In this document: piece after piece, positions 18,453 to 30,400 of the stretch | Layout of the letters: every line of letters starts with the position of its first letter | How positions within the stretch are numbered: position 1 is the first letter of the stretch | Notes under the pieces: model-generated | Told to the model about the DNA's origin: nothing | Databases searched by the model: none | What the model saw: the letters and a program-made list of their open reading frames with translations, nothing else | Assembly (NCBI RefSeq): GCF_017165765.1 | Contig: NZ_JAFGZD010000006.1 | Coordinates: 1 to 64,000, forward strand | Direction of reading: 5' to 3' | DNA: 64,000 nt | From: Pseudomonas capsici | GTDB taxonomy: Bacteria; Pseudomonadota; Gammaproteobacteria; Pseudomonadales; Pseudomonadaceae | Position numbers and translations under genes: made by a program

Positions 18453-21400
18453 ATTGAACGACCGTAACGAAAGTCTCGACCAGTTGAAACGCGCCGCCCT
18501 GCTGCGCCTGCTCCAGCAACGCGGTGCCAGCCGTACTGAAAAGGCACCTCAGGATGCAATCGAAGCGGCTGACCGCAGCGCCGCGCTGCCCCTGTCGTTC
18601 GCCCAGCAGCGTCTGTGGTTTCTCGATCAACTCGATCATGCCGCCAGCGCCGCCTATCACATGCCGGCGGCCCTGCGCCTGACCGGCACGCTGGACAGGT
18701 CGGCGCTGAAATCAGCTCTCGATCATCTGGTGGCACGCCATGAAAGCCTGCGCACGACCTTCGAGCAAAAGGGCGAGCAACCGGTGCAAGTCATCGCCGC
18801 GGCCGATAGCGGCTTTACGCTGGTGGAGCAGGATTTGCGCGATCAGTCCCCGGAACAGGCACGTCTGAGCGCAACGCGTATCAGCGAGGCCGAAGCAGCA
18901 GAGCCTTTCGATTTGCTCAAGGGGCCGCTGATCCGTGGTCGTCTGCTGCAGTTGACCGATGAAGAACACCTGCTGCTGATCACCCAGCACCACATCATTT
19001 CCGATGGCTGGTCCATTGAAGTGCTGGTCCGGGAGTTCTCGGCCCTTTATGAAGCCTTTGTCGGCAATCAGCCAAGCCCTCTACCGCCCTTGTCGATCCA
19101 GTATGCCGACTATGCCGCCTGGCAACGCCAACGCATGAATGGCGAACTTCAGGCGCAGCATGTGGAGTTCTGGCGCAATCACTTGAGCGGCGCTCCCGCC
19201 TTGCTGACGGTGCCCACCGACCGGCCGCGTCCGCCGGTGCAAAGTCATGAAGGCAGCACCCTGAAGTTCAGTCTGCCCAAGGACCTGTCCCAGGCAATCG
19301 GGGCCTTTGCGCAGTTGCGCGCCGCAACGCCCTTCATGACCCTGATGGCCGCCTGGGCTGTGCTGTTGACCCGCATCAGCGGCCAGCAGGACGTGGTGAT
19401 CGGCACAGTCGCCGCCAATCGTGACCGACAGGACGTACAAGGACTGATCGGCTTCTTTGCCAATACCCTGGCCCTGCGCGTCCGCTTGCAGGCCGATCCG
19501 AGCCTTGATGAAGTCATGGCCCAGGTGCGCAACCTGATGCTGGAGTCGTCCAGCTATCAGGACACACCTTTCGATCTGGTGGTCGAAGCGCTCAAGCCAC
19601 CGCGCAGCGCCAGCCACAGCCCGATCTTCCAGACCATGCTCTACACCAATGCCGGCAACGACGCAGAACAACTGCGTCTGCCGGGCCTGACGCTGGAGTT
19701 CCTGTCTTCGCGCCAGGAAGACACCCAGCACGATCTGTCCCTGCACATCGATGAGGGCGGTGAGCAACTGGTGTGCAGCCTGTCCTATTCCACGGCCCTG
19801 TTCGATGCATCGACCATCGAGCGGCTTGCACGGCGCTTCGAGCGGGTACTGCGCTATTTCACCGAGGCACCCGAAACCCGGGTAGGCGCGCTGGATCTGG
19901 ACCCGGCTCTCGATCTGCCACAGGTGCAACCGACCGGCCACGATGCCCTGGAAACACCTCTGTCCTGGCACCAGGAACGTATCTGGTTCGTCGACACCTT
20001 TGAAACCGGCTATCTGTATGCTGCCAACCCGATCTACCACAACATCCCGCTGTTGCTGGAGCTTAGCGGCGAGATCGACAACAGCGCCCTGCAAACGGCC
20101 CTCAATGGCCTGATGGCTCGCCATGAAATCCTCCGCTGCCGGGTACTCAGCGACGGAGCCAGGGCGTGGCAGCGTTTTGAAAAGAACGCCGCACTGCCCC
20201 TGAACCGCCTGCAAGCCGCCACCGGTCAATGCGCTGCCATTGCTCTGGAAGACTCGGCGCAGCCGCTGCACATGGATGGCGGCGGTCTGGTGCGTGCGAC
20301 TCTGGTGCAGGACGACACCCGGGAGTCGGTGCTGGCCATTACGGTTCATCATTTGCTGGCCGACCGGGCCTCAATGCAGATCATCAAGCGCGACTTGCTG
20401 GAGCTCTATGACGCAGCCTGTTCGGGGCGCGAGCCGCAACTGCCCGACCTGCCGGTGACCTATCGCGATTTCGCCCAGTGGCAGCGCCAGTTGCCTGCGG
20501 CCACCCGTGAATCCCTGCGTTCGTTCTGGGCCTACCAGTTGCGCGGCAAGCTACAACCCATGGAGCTGCCTCTCAACCGCCCGCGTGCAGCGGTTCATGT
20601 CTTTACCCCGGCCACTCATGCCTTCGAACTCACGGCAAGGCAGGTCAAGGCGCTCGAAGCCGTTGCGCGCCGCGCCGGGGTTTCAACCCAGAGCCTGGCC
20701 CTGAGTGCATTCACCGCCCTGCTGCGCCGTTATGCCGGGCATGACGAGCTGGTGGTCGGCACCACCGCTGCCTGCCGCGAAGACCAGGCCCTGCAAGACA
20801 TGGTCGGCCCGGTCGGCAACCTGCTGGTGCTGCGCGGTGCCTGTGATGAAAACACTTCGCTGCAAGGCTTGCTGACCCAGACCGCGACAAAGCTGGCCCA
20901 GGCCCACAAGCACCGCTACATGCAGTTTGACCAACTGGTACTGGCCCTCAATCCCGACAAGGATATGAGCCGCACGGCGCTGTTCGATGTGCTGTTCAAC
21001 TTCGAGCAGGCCCGGCAGACACCCGATCAGGTGGCGGGCCTCGGGGTACGCACCCTGGAAACCAGCCTGGGTTACGGCAAGAACGACCTGCATCTGCTGA
21101 TCGTTGCCAGCGAAGCCCAGTGGCAGGGTCATATGACCTATAACGCCGACTTCTTCGACGCGGACTTCATCGCGCAGCTGATGCAGCATTTCGTCCGTCT
21201 GCTGGACGCCTTTGCCGAACATGCCGAACAGCCGGTGGATGACATTCCGCTACTGGATAAGCAGGAAAAACTCGTTCAGGCCTTGCACTGGAACGATACA
21301 GAGGCCGCTTACCCGACCGATGCGACGCTGCATCAGTTGTTCGAGGCCCAGGTTCTGGCCACACCAGAGCATATTGCGGTCAATAGCGACGAAGGTCAGC

Positions 21401-24400
21401 TGACCTACAAGGCGCTCAACGAGCGTGCCAACCATCTGGCCCATCGCCTGCGTGCCAGCGGGGTCGCAGCTCAGGAACTGATCGCCATTCTGCTGGACCG
21501 CTCGCTGGACATGATTGTCAGCACCCTGGCCGTACTCAAGGCCGGTGCGGCCTATGTACCCATCGATCCGGCCTCGCCTGCCGATCGCATGGCCTACATT
21601 CTGCAAGACAGCGGCGTGCGCAAGATCATCGCCCGGGCAGAGACAGCCCGATCGCTGGCAGACACGGCGCTTGAAGTCTTCGATCCCGTCTCGTCGGACA
21701 AGGAGCGCAGCACCGCCGCCAACCTGGAAAACCTCTCGGCCCCGGAACACCTGTGCTACGTGATCTACACCTCGGGCTCCACCGGTCAGCCCAAGGGCAC
21801 CTTGCTGGAGCACCGTAACGTGGTGCGCCTGCTGCACAACAGCCGCAGCCCGTTCACCTTCGGTAGCGACGATGTCTGGACCCTGTTCCACTCCAACGCC
21901 TTCGATTTCTCGGTATGGGAAATGTTCGGTGCCTTGCTGCACGGCGGGCGTCTGGTGCTGGTGCCGGAACCCGAGCGTCGCGATCCGGCGCTGTTCCTCG
22001 ATTTCCTCGAGCGCGAACAGGTCACCGTTCTCAACCAGACACCCTCGGCCTTCCTGCCCTTGAGCGAAGCGGCACTGGGCCGCAAGGAAACCGCTCTGCG
22101 CGCCCTGAAATACGTGATCTTCGGTGGCGAAAGCCTGGAAGTGAACCGCCTGGCGGCGTTCCACGGTGCCTTCCCCGAGGTGGCGCTGGTCAATATGTAC
22201 GGCATCACCGAAACCTGCGTGCATGTGACCTTCAAGCACATCGAGGCCGAAGACATCAAAGTCGGCATTTCCAATGTGGGACGACCGATTCCGACTACCG
22301 TGACCTACGTCATGGACAGCAAACAGCGCCTGCTGCCGGTGGGCGTACCAGGTGAAATCTGTGTCGGTGGCCTGGGGGTCGGGCGCGGTTATCTGAACCG
22401 TCCTGAACTCACCGCAGAGCGCTTCATCGACGACCCTCTGCGTCCGGGCGAGCGCCTGTACCGCTCGGGTGATCTGGGCAAACTGCTGAGCAATGGCGAA
22501 ATCGTGCACCTGGGGCGCATGGACGCTCAGGTCAAGATTCGTGGCTTCCGTATCGAACTGGGCGAGATCGAGGCCAAACTGCTGGCCTGCGAAGGCGTGC
22601 ATGAAGTGCGTGTGCTGGCCCGCGACGATGCCCGTCAGGGCAAACGCCTGATTGCCTACCTGATTCCCGAGCCGGGCGCGGCTATTGAAGTGGCGGCCCT
22701 GCGCAAGCAGTTGGGTGCGACCTTGCCGGACTACATGGTGCCCAGCGCCTTTGTCAGCCTGAACGCCTACCCGCTGACCGCCAACGGCAAACTGGATCAG
22801 GACGCCCTGCCCGCTGCGGGTGTGGACTCCATGTCCGAGCGCGGCTATGAAGCGCCGCAGGGTGCTACCGAACAGGCTCTGGCACAGATCTATCAGGAAC
22901 TGCTGGGGGTCGAGCGCGTAGGTCGTCGCGACGGTTTCTTCGAGCTGGGCGGCCATTCGCTGCTGGCGGCACAACTGGTGTCCCGCGTCCGTCAGATGCT
23001 GGGCGGTGAACTGATGCTGCGTGAGCTGTTTAGCCACCCCACCGTCGAAGAGCTGGCCAGAGTCATCGGCACCCTGGAACAGACCACGGTTGCGGATATC
23101 CAGCCTGTCAACCGTGAAACCCCGCTGGCCCTGTCCTTCTCGCAACAGCGCCTGTGGTTCCTCGATCAACTGGACCCAAATGCCAGCATCGCCTACCACA
23201 TGCCGGCCTCGCTGCAATTGCACGGCGAACTGAACACCCGGGCCTTGAAAGAGGCTCTCGATCATCTGGTGGCTCGTCACGAAGGGCTGCGCACCACCTT
23301 CAAACGCATCGGTGAGCAGCCAGTGCAGGTGATTGCCGCCCCCGACAGCGGTTTCAGTCTGACCGAACACGATCTGCGCGCTCTGCCTTTCGCGGAGGCG
23401 CAATCCAGCGCGGCACGTATCGCCCAGCGCGAAGCGGCAGCACCTTTCGACCTGCAGCAAGGACCGCTGATTCGCGGCAGCCTGGTACACCTGGCCGATG
23501 ATGAATACCGCTTGCATATCACCCAGCACCACATCATTTCCGATGGCTGGTCCGTGGGTGTGCTGGTCAGGGAATTCGCACAGCTCTATGAAAGCTTCAG
23601 CCAGGGCAATACCCCCTCGCTGAAACCGCTGGCGATCCAGTACGCCGACTATGCCGCCTGGCAGCGTGAAACCCTGTCAGGCCCGCAACTGGCCAGTCAG
23701 CTTGAACAATGGCGCGAACACCTCAGTGGCGCGCCAACCCTCTTGACCCTGCCTGCCGACCGTCCAAGACCGGCGCTGCAAAGCTATCGCGGTGCCGATG
23801 TGCCACTAGCCCTGAGCCCGCAACTGCTCGCCCAGATAGAACGCTGCTGCAAACAGCACGACGTCACGCTGTTCATGGTCTTGCTCAGCGCGTGGTCGGT
23901 GCTGATGGCACGGCTGGGCAACGAGCGCGATGTGGTGATCGGTGTGCCGACTGCCAACCGTGGCAATGCGCAGGTCGAATCGCTGATCGGCTTTTTCGTC
24001 AACACGCTGCCGGTAAGGGTGCAATTGCAGGACAGTCCGAGCGTCGGGCAACTGCTGACGCAGGTCCGGGACACGCTGCTGGCCGTTCATGAACGCCAGG
24101 AAGTGCCTTTCGAGCATGTGATCGAAGCCCTGCAACCGCCTCGTTCCCTGAGCCATAACCCGCTGTGTCAGGTTGCCCTGTCCTTGAACAACACCCCGGA
24201 CGATGGCCCGCTGAACCTGCCGGGCCTGACCCTCACGGCACTGAATCAGGCTCAGGAAACCTCGCAGTTCGACCTGATGCTGTCCCTGGCGGAAAACGCC
24301 GGAGAACTGGGGGGTGCCATTCAATACGCCACCGACCTGTTCGACCGTGCAACCGTGGAGCGCTTCGCGCAATCCTTCCAGGTCTTGCTGGAAGCCTTTG

Positions 24401-27400
24401 TCCGTGACAGCGAGCAGCCGGTCATGGCCTTGCCGCTGCTGACGCCTGCCCAGCTAGAAGCGCATCCATCACTGCGCCCTCCTGTGGCGAGCTTCAATAC
24501 CCATACCCTGATTCATCAGCGCTTCGAGCAAATGGCGGAGCAACAGCCACACGCCATTGCACTGCAATTCGCCGAGCGTCAGGTCAGCTATCAGGAACTC
24601 AACCGCCGGGCCAACCGCATCGCCGGGCAATTGCTGGAGCTGAACGTCAAACCCGACGACCGGGTCGGTATTCTCGCCGAACGTGGCGTGGACATGTTGT
24701 GCGCCATACTCGGCGTGCTGAAAGCCGGCGCAGCGTATGTCCCGCTCGACCCGGCCTATCCGCAGGCGCGCCTGAATTATCTGCTGGAAGACAGCCAGCC
24801 GGTGGCCCTGCTGGCCCAGCCCGCCAGCCTGGATGCCCTGGGCGCTCTTCCCGAGATTGCGCTGATTGAGCTCAACCCGCAGACCAGTCCCGGAACGGCT
24901 ACGGACGCCACTCTGGATCGCAACCCGACGCCGGATCTTGGCCCGCAGCACCTCGCCTACGTGATTTACACCTCCGGCTCGACCGGGCTGCCAAAAGGCG
25001 TGCTGGTGGAACATGGCAATGTGGCGCGGCTGTTCGATGCCACGCAAGCCAGCTTCAGTTTCGGCAGCGACGATGTCTGGACGCTGTTCCACTCCTTCGC
25101 CTTCGACTTCTCGGTCTGGGAAATCTGGGGAGCCCTGGTCTACGGCGGCAAACTGGTGATCGTGCCCACCGAACTGGCACGCTCGCCGGACGACTTCCAT
25201 GCGCTGGTCTGCCGTGAGCAGGTGACTGTGCTGAACCAGACGCCAAGCGCCTTCCGCCAGTTCATCGAAGCCGCCGGACGCAGCAATGAGGCCCACAGCC
25301 TCAAAGAGGTGATTTTCGGTGGTGAAGCTCTGGATGTTCGTACCCTGCGCCCCTGGACACAGCACACACCGCTGGCCCGCACCCGGCTGGTGAACATGTA
25401 CGGGATTACCGAAATCACCGTGCACGCCACCTTTCATGCCGTCAGTCAGGCTGAAATCGATGCAGGCGATAACGGCCTGATCGGCGAACCGCTGCAGGAC
25501 CTGTGCCTGCGTATTCTGGATGCCTTCGGGCAGCCGGTGCCGGTCGGTGTCGAAGGTGAAATCTACATTGGTGGCGCAGGTGTCGCTCGCCACTACCTCA
25601 ATCGCCCTGAACTCAATGCCGAACGCTTTATCGCCGACCAGTTTTCCGCCAGTCCCGAAGCACGCCTCTACCGCACCGGTGACGTGGCGCGTTACCGGGG
25701 CGATGGCGAGGTTGTTTACGTGGGCCGCAACGACTCACAGATCAAGATCCGCGGTTTCCGTATCGAACTGGGCGAGATCGAAGCCCGCCTGCAAGCCTGC
25801 GACGGTGTGCGTGAAGCGGTAGTGATCGTGCGTGAAGATACGCCCGGTGACAAACGTCTGGTGGCTTACCTGATCGCCCATGAACAGGCGATGCTGGAAT
25901 CATCGGCCCTGCGCGCGCAACTGGCCAGCACCCTGGCCGAACACATGATTCCAAGCGCTTTCGTGCCCCTGTCGGCCTGGCCGCTGACCACCAATGGCAA
26001 ACTGGATCGCAACGCACTGCCCGCGCCTGATCGCACCGCAACGGCAACCCGCGACTACGAAGCCCCTCAGGGCGCGCTGGAAATGGCCCTGGCCTCGGCC
26101 TGGCAGGAACTGCTGGGTATCGAGCGAGTCGGTCGCGAAGACCACTTCTTCGAGCTGGGCGGACATTCGTTCCTGGTGATCAGCCTGATCGAGCGCCTGC
26201 GCCAGAACGGCATTGTGCTGGATGTGCGCAGCGTGTTTGCCGCACCGACACTCAAGGCCATGGCTGCGGTGCTGTCCACCGATACCGGGACTGTCAGCGC
26301 TTCCATCCCGCCGAACCTGATTCCTGAAGGCTGCACGGAAATCACCCCGGACATGCTGCCGCTGGTCGCGCTCACCCAGGCGGAGATCGAGCAGATTGTG
26401 GCCGATGTGCCCGGTGGTGCCGGCAATGTCCAGGACATCTACCCGCTGTCGTCACTGCAGGAAGGGATTCTCTTCCACCACCTGCTGCAGAACCAGGGCG
26501 ATGCGTACCTGATGCGCACCGTGGTGAAGTTCGATCAGCGCGAGCGTCTGGACGAGTTTCTGGCGGCGCTGCAAAGCGTGATCGATCGCCATGACATCCT
26601 GCGCACGGCCCTGCGCTGGTCCGGACTGCCGAAACCGGTGCAGATCGTACAGCGCCAGGCAACGCTGCCGGTGACCCTGCTCGACAGCAGTCAGGCTGCC
26701 GATCCGCTGCAGATGCTGCATGAACACACCGACACCCAGACGCTGAGTCTGGATCTGCAACAGGCACCGCTGATCGCGGCGTACATGACCTGGGACAGAA
26801 CCCGTGAGCAATGGCTGCTGGCGCTGCTGGACCACCACCTGATCAGCGATAACGTGACCCTGCGCCTGATCATGTCGGAGATCTACACCATCCTGCATGG
26901 CGAAGGCCACAGCCTGCCGCCTTCCCATCCTTACCGGAACTTCATTGCCAAAGCGGCCATGGTTTCCCAGGAAGAGCACGAAGCCTATTTCCGCAAACTG
27001 CTGGGCGACGTCGACGAAACCACTGCCCCTTATGGCGTACTGGATGTTCAGAGCAGCGGTGCCGGCAACACCAAGGCCATCCGTTATCTGAGCGATGAGG
27101 TCAGTGCAGCCGTTCACCGCGTGGCCAAAATCCGTGGCGTACCCAATTCCGTGCTGTTCCATGCGGCATGGGGATTGGTGGTCGCGGCAACCAGCGGACG
27201 CGACGATGCGGTATTCGGTACCGTATTGTCAGGCCGCTCCCAGGGTGCCAGCGGTGCCGACCAGGCACTGGGCATGTTCATCAACACCCTGCCGATGCGC
27301 ATTCGCCTGGAGCAGAGAAGCGTCAGCGACATTGTCCAGGATGCCTATGAGCAATTGAGCGAACTGCTGACCCATGAACAGGCATCACTGGCCCTGGCTC

Positions 27401-30400
27401 AGCGTTGCAGTGCGGTCGATGCTTCGATGCCGTTGTTCACCGTCATCCTCAACTGCCGTCATGGTGAGATGATCACCGCCGATGGCAGCAATATCGCGGA
27501 AATCGACAAGTGGGACGGTATCCAGTTCGAGGCCTCGGAAACCCATACCAACTACCCGATCGAAATTGCCGTGGCGACTGAAAACGGTGCGATCTCGCTG
27601 ACCTCGCAGACGGTAGTCGGCATCGACCCGCAGCGGATTGCCGATTATCTGGCACAAGCGGTGACCGTTCTGGTGCAAGCGCTGGAACATACCCCGCAAC
27701 GCCTGGCCGACACCCTCGACATTCTGCCCGAGCCAGAGCGCCAACTGGTGCTGGACGGTTTCAACCGGACTGCCAGCGACTTCGGTAGCCCTCGTCCTCT
27801 GCAGACCTTGTTCGAGGCGCAGGTTCAGGCGCAACCGGACGCCATCGCTCTGGTTCACGAGCAACAGCAGCTCACCTACGCCCAGCTCAACCGTCGGGCC
27901 AACCAGTTGGCCCAGCGGCTGCTGGTACACGGCATTCAGCCGGAACAGCGGGTCGCCATCTGCGCCGAACGCGGTATCGAGATGATCGTGGCCCTGCTCG
28001 CCGTGCTCAAGGCCGGCGGCGCTTATGTGCCCATCGACCCTGATCACCCGACCGAGCGTATCGCCTTTATCCTCAAGGACAGCAACGCTCAGGCTCTGCT
28101 CTGCCAGCAGGCTCTGATCCCTCACCTGCCTGCCGAGTCCTGCCGTCCGACGCTGATCCTGCTCGACGAGCATGACCTGACAGCGGTCGATAACGATCCG
28201 CAGTACGACAGGAACATCGATCCTGCAGATCTCGGCCTGACCGCCGAAAACCTGGCTTATGTGATCTACACCTCCGGTTCCACCGGGCAGTCCAAAGGCG
28301 TGATGGTCGAACATCGTTCGGTGTTCAACTTCAGCCAGGTCATGGCGCGCACGACCCATGAGCATTGCCCTCCACAAGCCAATGTGGCGCTCAATGCCGG
28401 CTTCTACTTCGACATGTCCATCAAGGGCATCGCCCAACTGTTCTTCGGCCATCGTCTGATCATCATCCCGCCATTGATCCGTGCCAGTGGCCATGAACTG
28501 CTGGATTTCCTCGAGAAGCATCAAGTGCATGCTTTCGACTCCACACCGTCGCAACTGGATACCCTGCTGGCCGCCGGTTTGCTGGAACGTCGCAGCTATC
28601 AGCCGGTCAGCGTCCTGCTGGGTGGCGAAGCTCTCAATGCCGCAACCTGGGACAAGCTGCGCCAGAGCCGCAACATCCATTTCTACAACATGTACGGCCC
28701 GACCGAATGCACGGTCGATGCCTCGCTGGGCCTGATCAGCGAACTGGGCGACCGTCCGAGCATCGGCAAGCCACTGTCCAACATGCAGGTGCTGGTCCTC
28801 GACAAGCGTGGTCAGCCGGCACCGGTGGGTGTGATCGGAGAACTGCATATCGGCGGTGCCGGTGTGGCCCGCGGTTACCTGAACAATCCACACATGACCG
28901 CCGAGCGCTTCTTCAGCAACCCGTTTTCCAGTGATCCACACGCCCGCCTGTACAAAACCGGCGACCTGGGCCGCTGGAAAGCCGACGGCAGCCTGGAATA
29001 CGCCGGACGCAACGACTTCCAGGTCAAGATTCGCGGCTTCCGTATCGAACTGGGTGAAATCGAAAGCGCATTGCTGACCTCGCCGGCAGTGCGCGAAGCG
29101 GTGGTCATCGCTCGCGAGGACAATCCGGGCGAAGCCAGCAGCAGCCGGTTGGTGGCCTACGTCTGTGGCGAACCGACTTCTGCCGAGGAGTTACGCGCCC
29201 TGCTGCTCAAACGCCTGCCGGAATACATGGTGCCCAGCGCCTTCGTGCAACTGGACACCATGCCGCTGACCGCCAACGGCAAGCTCGACCGTCGCGCCCT
29301 GCCCGCTCCGGGACAGGAGTCGCTGGCCAGCCGTGCCTATGAAGCACCACAGGGCGAGGTCGAAGAGGCCATTGCCAAAATCTGGCAGGACTTGCTGCAT
29401 GTGGAGCGGGTCGGCCGCAACGATGGCTTCCTGGAACTGGGCGGTCACTCGCTGCTGGCGGTGCAATTGCTCTCCAGGCTGCGCCGCAAGCTCGGCACCC
29501 GGCTGACCCTGCGTGAGCTGTTCGACGCCCCGACCGTGCGCGGCCTTGCTGCAAGGGTGGAATCGGCATCGTCCGAGCAAAGCCAGACCATTCCGCTGGC
29601 CAACCGCAAGGAAAAGCTTGCCCTGTCGTTCTCGCAGCAACGGCTGTGGTTCCTGGATCATCTGGACCCGGCAGCCGGTGCCGCCTACCACCTGCCCGTG
29701 GCTCTGCGCCTGAGTGGAGAACTGAACCCCGATGCCTTGCAGGCAGCCCTTGACCGCCTGGTAGCCCGCCATGAAAACCTGCGCACTTCGTTTGCACTGG
29801 TCGATGGTCAGCCGGAACAGAAAATCGCGCCTGCAGACCGTGGCTTTGCACTGACGCGGCACGACCTGCGTCCGTTGTCGGCTGCGGAACGTCAGCAGAG
29901 CATCGAGCAACTGGGCGAAACCAATGCCAGCACGCTGTTCGACCTCGGCAACGGACCGCTGCTCAGAGGTTCTCTGGTGCGGACTGGCGACCATGAACAT
30001 CTGCTGTTCATCACCTTGCACCACATCATCTCGGACGGCTGGTCCAACAGTGTTCTGGCCCATGAGATCAGCGTGCTTTACAGCGCCTATAGCCAGGGCC
30101 AGAAGGACCCGCTACCGGCCTTGCCGCTGCAATACGCCGATTACGCCGTCTGGCAACGGCAGTGGTTGCAGGGTGCAGCACTGCAGGCTCAGACGGACTT
30201 CTGGCACAAGCACCTGCATGGTGCCCCTGCGTTGCTGAACCTGCCCCTGGACCGGCCTCGTCCGGCAGTGCAGAGCTATGCCGGCGGCATCATCGACTTC
30301 GCTCTGCCCGCCGGACTGAGCGAGCAGTTGCGGGCCTTCAGCCAGGCACAGGGCACCACCCTGTTCATGACCCTGCTCGCGGGCTGGTCGACCCTGATGA

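Noticed and set aside
11640..29450. CRISPR-like or mobile-element explanation for the large repeats in the NRPS genes
   Set aside because: The repeats are whole catalytic domains in frame, with no short spaced units, transposase or terminal inverted repeats.
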